A stretch of 64,000 nt of DNA, from NCBI GenBank assembly GCA_905250075.1, contig CAJNOP010000002.1, forward strand, positions 1,679,867-1,743,866. The letters run 5' to 3'. The position numbers and the translations under genes are program-made. Position 1 is the first letter of the stretch, and each line of letters opens with the position of its first letter. The notes under the pieces were generated by a model. The model was not told where the DNA came from. It saw nothing but the letters and a program-made list of their open reading frames with translations, and did no database searches. Shown here piece after piece: positions 47,440 to 58,599 of the stretch. Origin of the DNA: Rotaria sp. Silwood1. Lineage: Eukaryota; Rotifera; Eurotatoria; Philodinida; Philodinidae.

Positions 47440-48603
47440 GTTTATAAGTAAATCTAAAAAAGAAAATATTATTTAAGAAATTCAAAAAAAATAATAACAA
47501 TATATATTGATGAATGAGAAAAGTAATATTTATCAATGATAATTCTATTTTGTAGATGTTGTTTTTGATACATTAGTCAAAAAGAAAAATGATGAGAAAG
47601 TTTAATTTTTGTCAATGATCATCTAGAGTTTGATGGTATTCGTTTAGCAGATGTTACACTGTGTTTGATTCTATGATATTACTGCATTAAATTTGGTGTT
47701 TCATCTTCTCATATTAATAATATTAGACCATGGAACAGGAAAACACCAGCTTTTGTATGGTCATATATTTATTGCGAAGCTCTTGCTAAAAAAATACTAG
47801 TCCAATAACCTTACAATACGATTAATTAATTTTTAAGACTTATGAAAATGAATCATTTTACTTGTATACATAATTTCATTGGTTCATTAAATATGTTACA
47901 CATCCGATTAAAAAAATTGTGATCCATAAGTATGAGTGATTTATATTTCAAAACCTAAACCGATCCTCTCTTATTCTATGATTATATTGAATTAATAAAA
48001 ACTCAATATAATGTATTCAAATAATTTGATTAAATTTTCTACAGACGATGCATACTTTACTCTCGAATAGACTGCACTTTTTACATTATAGATCACTTCC
48101 TATGTGAATAAAATTGATTATTTATGCCAAATATACAAATCCTATACATAGGTGGCAGAGATGGACGAATGAATGAGTCATGTCTACAAGCTGAATGGAT
48201 GAATAAATCAGCAAGTAAAATACTTCGATACAACCCTTGACCATGATCATATTATATTGGTCGAGACATCTATCCATTCTCAGGTTCTCTTTTCCCTCTA
48301 AAAGGAAACGATTACAAAATGCGACTTAAAAGAAAACCGTCAACCATGTGACGATGAATAATCGGTCAATTCGGTACTCAAAACCTTTGATTGACTGTAA
48401 CAAACATAAAAAGTTTGTGTTGTTCTTTCTAGATAACGATTTATATCGCGAACATATCGATAGGCAAATAAAAAAATCAATCGCGCCTATTATCAGTGCA
48501 AATATAGCATTAAAGAGAGGCCAATATTCAACTCCTACGATTGTCAATTGTCAGTCGATATTTGTTCGCATTCACTTAATGAACGAGTATTTATCGTTGA
48601 ACC
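47440..48603. promoter_or_regulatory. bidirectional promoter region between EXOC3 and eEF2K
   Basis: The start codons of two divergently transcribed housekeeping genes are about 1.16 kb apart with no gene between them, so both promoters must lie here unless 5' exons intervene. No TATA box or initiator stands out from the AT-rich background. Confidence 0.5.
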
Positions 48604-51600
48604 ATGGCACAAAAGATGCTTTATATGGCACCGATATTAAATGTACCAAGATCAATTCGTGAAGATGAGATAATTCATCGTAATGAGCAAGAACATGTCG
48701 AACAGAAAGAAAAACAACATGAAGAAGATGATGACTTTATATTTGGTGCATTAGATGATGAAAGTTCTTCAAAAGAAAAACTTGATGAAACATCTCCGTC
48801 GATTGATGAAGGTATTCATCTTCCTGCTGATGGTGAACGAGTTAAAAAACGTGAACGTGCACCTTCATCAATAAGTACAGCTGATGATGAATGGGAAAAT
48901 ATGTTGCCTATCACTGAAGGTGATGGACCATTTTTTTTTATTAATCATCTTCAATCAATTAGTGAAAAACGTACAAATGAACAAACTGTTGGTATGTCTA
49001 ATTTTCATGTTAAACATCGTTTACGTCGTCGTTCAAAAACAAATACTCTTGTTCGTTGGAGAGATGCAGTTAAAAGAGTTGTTCAACTTAAAGATCCATG
49101 GTAAATCTTGTTCTTTTGACCTTGCAGGAAATTTTTTGTACAAAAGTTTTTTTTTTCTTATTTCTTTTAGGCAGGATTTTAAAATTGATCGTTATCCAGA
49201 AGAAATTGTTACACGTCATGAGTTTGATCCCATTAAACGAACATGGCATACAAGTCAAATCACAGTTAAAATTGAATCAAAACCATTTGCACATGGAAGT
49301 ATGAGAGAATGTTTTCGATTGTAAGTTTACATTTGTTTCTGTTAATGAATTAAAGTATTTAAAAAAAAACAATAAAATTTTTTTTAGAAAAAAACTCTCA
49401 GTTTTTTCAACTCATCAAGATTGGGATCATTCAAGTAATTATATCGCTAAACGATATACTGATGATGTACCAGTGGCACGATATTTTGATGATGTTATGA
49501 TGCAAATGACAACAAAATTATGGGCAACACATTATAATCAACATAATCCACCGAAAAAAGTATTTGATTTTTTTTTGACTAAACGAATAAATAAATAAAT
49601 AAATATTTGTTTTTGTTATTCTTGTTTCTTCAAGGTTGATATTGTTCAAATGAGTGTTTTAGAATTTAAAGATCGTGCTGGTCGACCTTATTATCATTTA
49701 GAACGATTTATTGTAAGATAAACACATAAGAAAACAAAACATCAATTCATTTTTTCAATTTTTTAGGATGGGAATTATATAAAGTATAATTCAAATAGTG
49801 GTTTTGTTTGTGATGATACTCTGCGTCATACACCACAGGTTTTTCATTTTTCCTATTTTGTATTTCAATAAAAATAATAGAGCCTTATTTTTATTTATGT
49901 ATTTATTTATTTATTTATTTATTGTTCTCTTATTTAAAGGCATTTAGTCATTTTACTTTCGAAGCATCTTGTCATGAACAGATTGTTGTTGATATTCAAG
50001 GTGTTGGTGATTTATATACTGATCCACAAATTCATACAAGTCTTGGTTTTGAATATGGCGGTTAGAAATTTTATTTTTTTATTTTTAGAAATTGAATCTA
50101 TCTATAAATTTTTATAGAAGGTAATCTTGGTATTCGTGGTATGGCATTATTTTTTTCTACCCATGAATGTAATCCAATATGTGCACGTCTTAGTTTAACA
50201 CCATTTGACTTATCACCTGGTGAACGTGAACATCATATACAACAACATGCATCAAGTCCATCATATGCATCAAGTCTTCCAGCTCAAACAACATGTCGTG
50301 GTTCTGAAGAACCTTTAAATAGTCTTTCAAAATTCGGTTCATTATTTCGACGACTTTGTTCACAATCGTCAATATCAGAAGATGACTCAGATGGTTATGT
50401 TTCTGAAACGTCATCCGTTACAGCTACAACTGCTCCCACACTTGAGCATAGTTTATCATTTCCCCAATCTGGATTATTTATGACGGCATTGAGTGATGAA
50501 AATTTACCATTATCATCTTCAATTACAAAGAATAAATTACATTTATTATCAACATCAACTAGTTTGAATAGTCCATCACCTGTAAGTATTTTTCTAATTG
50601 CATGAAGATTATGTGTTGTTTGAAATGCATCTTTTTTTGTTATGTTTGCTGTGTAAAGAATGATTCTTCACGTTCACATTCTGTAAGTAGTTGAATGGAG
50701 TAGAAAAATTGAAGACACTTATTTTTTAAAATTTTTTTAAAATTTTAATTTTTTAAGGATTTCAACTTCAACATCGAAGATATTTATAATGCTCAAACAC
50801 CAAATAGTTATGGAGATACTCATCGTCCTGCATCAGTTATGCTTGAAAAAGCTGAAATGCAAAAATTTAAAGAAATATCTGCTTATTATGAAAAATATGA
50901 AAGTATTCTTGGACAGGTATTATCAGGTTTATTTTAGAATTTATTTAATGACGTATGATTAGTTATCAGATTTAACATAATAATAGATACTTGTGTCTGC
51001 TGTGAGAAATCTTTGAGTGAGAATATCGGTGTGTATGTTAATAACAAAGAATGCTTGAGAACGGAAACTTATTCTTCTGGAGAAAACGAAAATTTAGGAA
51101 TGCTATTTTCAAACTCACCTTTAAAAAAATTTTTCTATATTGAGATTTCAACAAAGTTTTACATATTGACATGAATTCTTCATAGAAAGACAATAAAAAG
51201 GTTGATTTCTGAGTTTTGGTTCACATACTACCTAAGTAAACGAGAAAAAATTTAAGAACATTTTTGTAGTACCTATCTTACATATTTTTTTTATTAGACA
51301 TGAATCGTAACAATATCACATCCAACTAAAGTCCATGGCTTTCTATCCTGATTCGATCGGGTCCAGATCTAGAAATTCTCGGATCTGATGAGCTCTACAC
51401 TGCACACAAGTTTTACACAACCATAAAATGTATTTCTCCTAATGAGAAAGTACTGATTCTGATCCCAATCAAAAATAAAATATGGTCCTGTTAGAACTGG
51501 AAACGTCTGGACCATATTTTATTTTTAATCATGGCTTCATTCATCATTGAACCAAGTCAATTATTAAGTCCCTTAGGAATTGTGCATCGAAAATTTTCTT

Positions 51601-52622
51601 ATCATTTATTCGAGTTAGTGATGACTTTTAAGATAAGAGGGTTGTTTCTTTGCTGTAAACGATAAATTTTTCAGTTTACTCATTTAATCAACTCATAATG
51701 GAGACTCCAAATTAATCTTTTTTTATTTCTCGAAATATTTCTAATTAGCCAATATGTTTATAATTTAGATTCATCTAGAAATGTGTAAATGTTATCAAGT
51801 TGGTCGATTCAGTGAATTAGGTTCCGAAGACTTTGATGAAGAATCAGCATTGTATCATTTAGAACAAGCAGCTGAATTAAATGTTAAAGACGCTATATTT
51901 ACATTGGCAAAAATTTATTTAGATTTACCACGTGATCTTTTATCACATTATCGTCCAATGGTAGACTTTTAATATTACAAATAACCAGGATAGATAATTA
52001 TTCTTTTGTTCTTTCATAGGATCAAGCTAATAAAATCACTAAAGGCTTAAATTTATTGATTCATGCTAGTGAACTACATGAAACAGAAGCCAATCTTTAT
52101 TTAGCACAATTCCTTGATAATGGCGTCGAGGGATCTTTGTTTGTATTTTTTAATTCTATTAATCATTTTGTTTTTCTTTATTTTATTCTTTTTAGAGAAA
52201 AAGATTGGAAACAAGCGGCTGAATATTATGAAAAATATATTCATATACATGAAAATGAATCGAATAACATTGATGAAGATAGTGGTACTAATGAACCAAA
52301 TCAAAGTCATTCAACTGATAATGGAACTCCATTTCATGATCTTCATGAAACTGTTGCTCGTTTAGCTACTTTATATAAAACAGGTGGACATAATTTAGTA
52401 TGCAATTATCAAAAAGCTGGTAATGCTGTTTTGTTTTTATTATAGTTGAATTCTAGTTAATTGAAATTTCTTTTTATTGTTATTTTATTAAAAGGTGATC
52501 TATTTAATAAGGCAGCAGAAATGGCAACTGCGGCAATGAAAGGACGGCTTGCTAATAAATATTACATGGCAGCTGAAGAAGCATATGCATTAGAACCGGA
52601 TGAAGAAAGTGAAGACAGTTGA
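48604..52622 (+). CDS. EEF2K: eukaryotic elongation factor 2 kinase (alpha-kinase)
   Basis: Thirteen exons: 48604-49100, 49171-49320, 49388-49559, 49635-49712, 49767-49838, 49940-50060, 50118-50581, 50659-50682 (24-nt microexon), 50758-50916, 51769-51960, 52020-52138, 52196-52419 and 52495-52622. They code for 799 aa. Residues 151-166 (RWRDAVKRVVQLKDPW) match the calmodulin-binding segment. The alpha-kinase domain covers about 178-390, with the ATP-binding Lys237 in NYIAKRY, the QGVGDLYTDPQIHT block, the glycine-rich GEGNLGIRG loop and the zinc ligands in HECNPIC. A Ser-rich regulatory loop follows, then Sel1-like helical repeats to the conserved C-terminus (AAMKGRLANKYYMAAEEAYA). The enzyme phosphorylates and inhibits eEF2, slowing translation elongation under Ca/calmodulin control. 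The position of the activating autophosphorylated Thr of vertebrates (RGTEE) is RGSEE here (Ser426). The exon 11 donor is non-obvious (GTTTGT at 52139). Confidence 0.97.
49885..49922. repeat. (ATTT)n microsatellite in eEF2K intron 5
   Basis: About nine TTTA units with one interruption, between exons 5 and 6. Confidence 0.8.
51471..51526. repeat. perfect 18-bp hairpin in eEF2K intron 9
   Basis: AAAAATAAAATATGGTCC at 51471-51488 is inverted exactly at 51509-51526, with a 20-nt loop. The stem length is in the range of a small-RNA precursor, but a MITE remnant is at least as likely. Confidence 0.75.
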
Positions 52623-53110
52623 ACGTTTTTTTTTCTTTTTTTTGGGTATTTGTCTATCAATCCGAGTGATTATTTTTCTTTTTATGCGGTATTTTTGCTG
52701 TAAGACATTATTATTATTACTATTATTATTCAACTTTCTTATATTGCGTTCACTTGAATAATATTAATTTTAGGTTCGATAAGATAAAAATTTGTGTGCT
52801 CATTACACTGTGTTTTAGCTTAGTTTAACTAAAAAACATTATGGCACTTGCGCACATTTCTGTTATTTTTTTCATCGTGTAAATACATTGCCGACCAGCA
52901 TGTAAATTGTATTCAACTATTGTTCAACAAGCTCTATGTGAAAAAACAGAATAAACTTTTGGTTAAAAAACGAACAGAAAATTATTATGGAAAAACCGTC
53001 AAAGATAAAGGAATGCTGTTGTCCGTTAGTATGGATTGATTTCATATTGAAAAGTTATAGATATACTTAAGACAATCCAAAAGTCGTGGTGGAGATATTT
53101 TAATTCATTA
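52623..53110. other. eEF2K 3' flank
   Basis: 3' untranslated and flanking sequence with a possible AATAAA near 52951. No other feature was seen. Confidence 0.45.
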
Positions 53111-53861
53111 CAGGCCTCTCAGCGTGTGTACTTTCCTGATTTTTTCCTGATTTTTTAAAGGTGTCCTGATTTTCCTGATTTTGACTGAAAAACCTGCTTT
53201 TGTCCTGCTTTTTCAAGATTTATCTCTGTAGGACCACATATACGTCATTTTGATGTTTTATTTTGTTATACTCAACGTTTCTTAAAAATTTTATGAAAAT
53301 ATTTGGTGAATATTTTCTATAAAAAGAAATATGGTACTCAAATTTTTATTCTGTCCATTTTTTTTCTTGTATAATCACTCTAAGAATCGTTTATTTCGAA
53401 TTAATTGGTTTTTGAAAGAAGCTATTTTATCATTAGTAATTATCACCAGTACTTCAGCGGTATTTATATCATACAGTTCACGACCGTGGGTAGCTGCATT
53501 AAATCTTGTATTCCCTTATTGTAACATTTTAGTCGATTTACTAAAGTTTTCTTGTAAACGCTTTTATTCGCCTTCCGTAGGCCCCGTATCTGAGAAAAAG
53601 AAAACGTATACACAATGCATAATTAGAGATAGCGAACGAAAAGGAAAAAAGCAGAACTCGAAGCACGTATTCGGCGAAATATAATATAGTAATTCCAATG
53701 AACTATCATTGATCGACATACTTTTGTGCAGCTTTCATCCTGAACAACAGCACTATGATAAGACTTAAAATGTCCTGATTTTAATCGAAATTCCTGATTT
53801 TTTTCTAAAATGTGTCCTGCCTATTTTCCTGATTTTCAGACATAGGCCGCTGCGATCCCTG
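53111..53861. mobile_element. hAT-like non-autonomous element with CCTGATTTT repeats
   Basis: The ends are imperfect inverted repeats: CAGGCCTCTCAGCG at 53111 and, on the complement of the right end, CAGGGATCGCAGCGG. A CAGGG-type start is typical of hAT transposons. Subterminal CCTGATTTT motifs cluster at both ends (about 53131-53225 and 53770-53838), all in the same orientation. A 117-codon frame (53331-53684) with a hydrophobic middle lies between; it has no recognised transposase motif. The 8-bp target duplication expected for hAT is not clear. Confidence 0.65.
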
Positions 53862-54684
53862 TCATTATAAAAAGTTAAAAGAAACTTTTTCCCTATACGG
53901 ACTGATAGTAAAAACGATGCTGTATTTTTCTACGCGATTACATCATTCTTCAACTAATATCATAATCACAAAATTTCGATAAGAACTGTTTTTCTATGAC
54001 ATGTGACGGTGATACTAATGCCTATTTAGGAAAAGACAAAAATTTTTTTTCAACCAAAGTAGGTTTAATCTAATGTATGAAGTCACCTTAATAGAGTCAT
54101 GATATATAGTCAGCTCTTATTGTTCAATCTAAATTTATTTCGTTATCTTCTTTTTAGAAGAATAATAACAAACTACACAGAAGAATAAATAGTCTGATTT
54201 GATTTTTTTTTGTTCACTTATTCTTCTTGGTTATTCTTTTAACAGTATCTAATCCTAATTAAAAAAAGACAAATATAAAAAAGCTTATTTCCTTTTTTTT
54301 AAAGACAGCGTGGACCAGATAATGTATTTCACAAAATATGTTAATGTTTCGTGTCTTGATCTACTGTCAATGTTGATATAATTAATCCTTTGAAATGAAT
54401 CAATAATTTTGTAAAAGTATGATTAATTAATAATTGTCACCAGTACTTGATACATTCTAATGTTATTTGGTTTTAGGAATTAAGATCCGATTTAGACTTC
54501 GTAAATATTTCCAAATTATTCTTTTAAAATTTTGAGACCAATATGTTCCATTATTATTTCTTTTATTGATGCACTATAAAAATAATAAAAATTCAAGTTT
54601 ATTCTCAGAAAATAATATTCTTACGCTGAATAGAGTTGCACTTCGTTACTATTGGGAATTCCACACAAACCAATTGCAAATGAA
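53862..54684. other. spacer between transposon remnants
   Basis: AT-rich sequence with no gene or RNA recognised. Confidence 0.45.
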
Positions 54685-55350
54685 GATATCCATGTAGTGG
54701 AAACCGAGACAAAAACCAGCGGTTTCGCCCGGTTAACCACAATTAACCACTATTTTTTCGCGGTTTACAGCGATAAACCACCGTTTTTCTCCGGTTTACC
54801 AGCTCCTTGCTGATAAACCCCGGTTTATTGCTAATAATGATCCGGTTTTTATGTCATGGGTAGACATGTGAGAAGAAGTTCATGCCCATCTACAACTGTT
54901 TGACTACGTATTGTCGTAATAAACTTAAACAACGAGAAAAACTGCAAAAATTTCTTAGATATATTTTACATACATAAGGAAGACTATCTTGTATGAGAAG
55001 TAACTTTTTCATTGCTGCTGCAAAATTTGATCTCCATGTATATAAGAGCACGAGTATAGCCATACAGTTATGAAAAGAAAATGAAGACTATTGATGATGA
55101 AAAAAATGAAATTTAGAAAAAGACAAGATCTTGCTTAGCTTACAGTTGTTTATAAATCAATTGATGTTTCCATTAATGTTTTAGTACTTACTGGTGATTG
55201 ATCACCTGATAATTTAACTTAGAGAATTCCTATCTCATAAAAGCGGAAAAAAACTGGCTATTTACACCGGTTTTACCAATCCGATTATCGGCTCTTTTAC
55301 AGAAAAAACCGCGATTTACCGCTAGAAATGATCCGACTTCTGTGACATTG
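54685..55350. mobile_element. hAT-like remnant with GGTTTA/GGTTAACC subterminal repeats
   Basis: The left block (54690-54865) contains many CCGGTTTA, GGTTAACCAC and GATAAACC motifs. A shorter right block (55255-55345) has CCGGTTTTACC and CCGCGATTTACCGC. Both blocks end in a related string (ATGATCCGG / ATGATCCGA then TTT...TGTCA or TGTGACA) in the same orientation. Such motif-dense ends are common in hAT elements. No ORF spans the middle, and the true borders are uncertain. Confidence 0.5.
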
Positions 55351-56032
55351 GATGTCACCACATTACGATGAAATACAGAGCAAATGGAGACTTTGTACAA
55401 ATTCTGTATACAAATTTCGTAAACGATCCTTTTATTCTCTGTTTATCGTCGTATATCTCCGTATACGACACAGAGATATACAGTCGTAATACTGCATCAT
55501 GTATTTGACCGTATACGATGATTCAAGATCGTACTTACTTCTCTTGAAATGCGAAAAATCTAGAAATTGAGTTATATCTTTTTTTATTTGAAAATCATCA
55601 TGCCAGATTTATTCTTTTCTCTCTTCAGAATAAACGAGATAATAAGGGTGTGACTGAAGGGAGCTCTCATACCAGCATTTATACACAACCCACACCCGCA
55701 TAGTGTTTAAAACGTTTAGTCCAATGGATTTTAAGATAAAATCTGTTTCAATCAATTTCAATTGATTCAGTCAATGTATACTAGCAGAAAGTGTTTATTC
55801 GAGTCAATATTGTTTTTTTTATTATTTTCCTGAGACTATTGATATGTTTCTTGTCCATTACCAGTTGTGATATTAGTAAAACATATCTATCACTGTCGAT
55901 TGATGACGAGAAACATTTACTTGATGTTCATCATAATAATATTTACTGTAGATATACAAGACTATCGCTTTCTAACAATTCATTGGTCACTTAGTTTAAT
56001 GTTACATTATTTCATTTCATCAATTATGTACG
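55351..56032. other. gene-free spacer
   Basis: A hydrophobic 67-codon frame at 55791-55994 is present but lacks a signal or domain match that would support it. CGTATAC-rich sequence at about 55430-55515 is mildly repetitive. Confidence 0.4.
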
Positions 56033-56532
56033 CACACTAAATTAAAATGCGTCGTGTTTATGTGTCGTGCACTACAGCAGAAAAATGTGTCGTGCACAGA
56101 ATGTGTCGCATACAAATTTTTCGCGTTCTGTCTGCTAACTAGTCGTTCACCCTTTTATTATGCAGACATGACGATATATAAACAACGTGGTTGAACGTAA
56201 GAAAGATGAATTTTCAAAATATTCTTTTTCTTCTAAATTATTTCTCGATAGTCTTTGTCGAGAAAATGCCAATCTCAATTCATCATCGAGAAAGGACTAC
56301 ATTGGAGTCGTCTGATGCAAATCAGATCAACTCGAAGCAGGACAGATCTCAGGATCTAACCTGCTAGAGTTTTCACCATAGAAATAATTCAATGGAATTA
56401 TATTGAACAGAAAAAAATTGAAATAATTATGCTTTTCGAAAAGAACCAATAGAAAATGTGTCGCAGTGAGCTCCTTGTGTCGTACAATGTGTCGCAAATC
56501 ACGACACATGCGACACATTTTATTTTAGTGTG
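56033..56532. mobile_element. 500-bp TIR element with TGTGTCG subterminal repeats
   Basis: The left end reads CACACTAAATTAAAATGCGT and the complement of the right end CACACTAAAATAAAATGTGT, both followed by CG. TGTGTCG occurs repeatedly next to each end (about 56060-56110 and 56457-56515), including both orientations on the right. The middle has no transposase frame. The CACTA string at the tips invites comparison with CMC/CACTA elements, but no 2-3 bp target duplication is seen. Confidence 0.8.
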
Positions 56533-56683
56533 ACTACTAATGTAATTGGTCACATTTTGATCATGAGTAAAGTTGTAGATGTAGGAACTAGTTATAGAAA
56601 TAGAGTTGATTTCCGATCATGACAGCTTGCTTTCATTGACAGTATCAAAAGGATACATATGTCGCTTAGCACAATAGAGGATT

Positions 56684-57540
56684 GTGCACGATATTGAAAC
56701 ATTTCTTGCTTCAACTATGTTGGCATATCAATTAATATCTTGCACTCAAATCGATAACGACATGAATGTTATATTAAATCGAATGAAACTAGCTACATCT
56801 CTAGCATTTGCTCGAGCCTCATATCTTCTTGGTTTGACTATTTCAGGGAATGCATTGATTGCTGTATTCTTATCGAATTGGGAATTTGTTATCGCTGATC
56901 ATGATCAAGGCACCAATTCAACATTTTTCATTATACCTATCGATCAACATACAATATGCTTGTGTGACACCACACGATTTTGTTCGATTCCAGTTCACTT
57001 ATAGTGTTAATGGTACAATTGACTGTGCATTTCTAGTTTTGGTCTTTGATTGTTCACTCCTCGAATGTATCCTACGATCTTTATTGTCATGTTTTTATTC
57101 GATAGCATGCATTGAAAAATTTCGAGAGACCATGCTCGTAACTTAGCCCAAAGACTTAAAAGCATGGAGTAATTAAACAGGTATCATGGTCATGTTCGAT
57201 ACTACATTGACACGATTTTCTACTAATGATACATTCGAAACGATGGCTTAATCTATTTATTAAATCGTGCATAACTAATGGTTTATATGAGATGTTTTTC
57301 GATTCTTGTGAACCAAAACAATGTGTCTAAACGTTTCATTAAACATTCGTTACTCTGCAAATTCTTACTACATTCGTGAGTTTGTTTTCTGGTCTATCTA
57401 TTGCGTTACAACTTCTTGTACCATATACGATCAGAATAATCGAAAATACTTGACATTCCAAAAGCAGTGTCGTCAATACCTTATTTCCGTACAGCAAGCT
57501 GGAAGAAATTTTCCTTTTTTTTATACAGTAACATAGAAAA
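56684..57540 (+). pseudogene. fragment of a bdelloid multi-pass membrane protein family
   Basis: The frame at 56684-57001 (ETFLASTMLAYQLISCTQID ... ISGNALIAVFLSNWEFVIAD ... CLCDTTRFCSIP) is followed in another frame by LLECILRSLLSCFYSIACIE (to about 57110). Then comes FSTNDTFETMA with stops near 57225-57250 and a hydrophobic stretch to 57540. From memory this order (helical part, Cys-rich segment, CFY..aCIEK, NdT.e.mv, C-terminal membrane helix) matches an uncharacterised family expanded in bdelloid rotifers. The N-terminal part is missing and there are several shifts and stops, so it is a relic. Confidence 0.5.
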
Positions 57541-58599
57541 CTATGCTCTATTTATCTGTTCTATTTGATCACTCTTCAACTAATATCCTAATAATACATT
57601 TTCGATAAGATTTGTTTTCCTATTATATGTATCGGTAATACTAATATCTATCTGAACACCTCATAGGTAGGCTTGTTTTCAAAGAGGTTGATTCAAAATA
57701 ATAAAAAATAACATGCCAAAAAAAATCTATAATACACGACTCGATGTACTTTTATTTCTTCTTTCGAACGATGGAAACCGCAGCTCGATATCACGTTTCT
57801 ATCAAAAGTTATTCAAAAAATATCAAATAGATAATAATGTTACCGGTACATCTGATAGAAGAACAAATCTTATCGGAAATTTATTATTCTGATATTACTT
57901 GAAGAATGACAAAGTAACACAGAAAAATAAAGCAGTGTTTTATATCACCAGATAAAAAAAAGAAAACCTCTTCAAGCTTTCTATAAGGAAATATAATACT
58001 AACGACACTTTTTGTGGATTTTCCTAAGCACATTATATATACAAGTTTAACTTAGTAATAACAGATTTTCAATCGAGAAGTTAAATTTTGTCATAAAAGA
58101 ACTTGTTTCTACATCATCAGAGTTATTGCTTTAGCGAAAGAAAGCAGGCGACAATTTTGTTAGAGGCATTACTTATCGATGTTGTTGAAGAAGATAAACA
58201 GTTTTTTCACATTTATAAGGATGACAATATACCGCTAGAGAGATTAAACCACATGTTATTGTTGTGATTATTGGTAGATGCACTTTTCGTTAACGACATC
58301 TATATAAAACCTTGAAGAAATGAATAAATCTAGAATATTTTGGCATCATACACGGGAAAGCTAAAAATGAAACATGATTATCATATGTCTATCAGGAGCA
58401 TCAATACATTCTCATGATTCTGCCAATAACCATTTCAGTGAAAATTCTATGAGACAGCATGAACAAAAAAAGTGTGCAGTCCAAAACACATTTTTATAGG
58501 GTCTTCTCCATTATAGGAAGTGTCTCGTTCGACTAGAAACAAAACGTAGAACTTTTTGATACCTAACTTGCAAGTGGCACTTTAATCAGTAGACATTAA
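57541..58599. other. gene-free spacer
   Basis: AT-rich; no supported frame, RNA gene or clear repeat was recognised. Confidence 0.45.
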
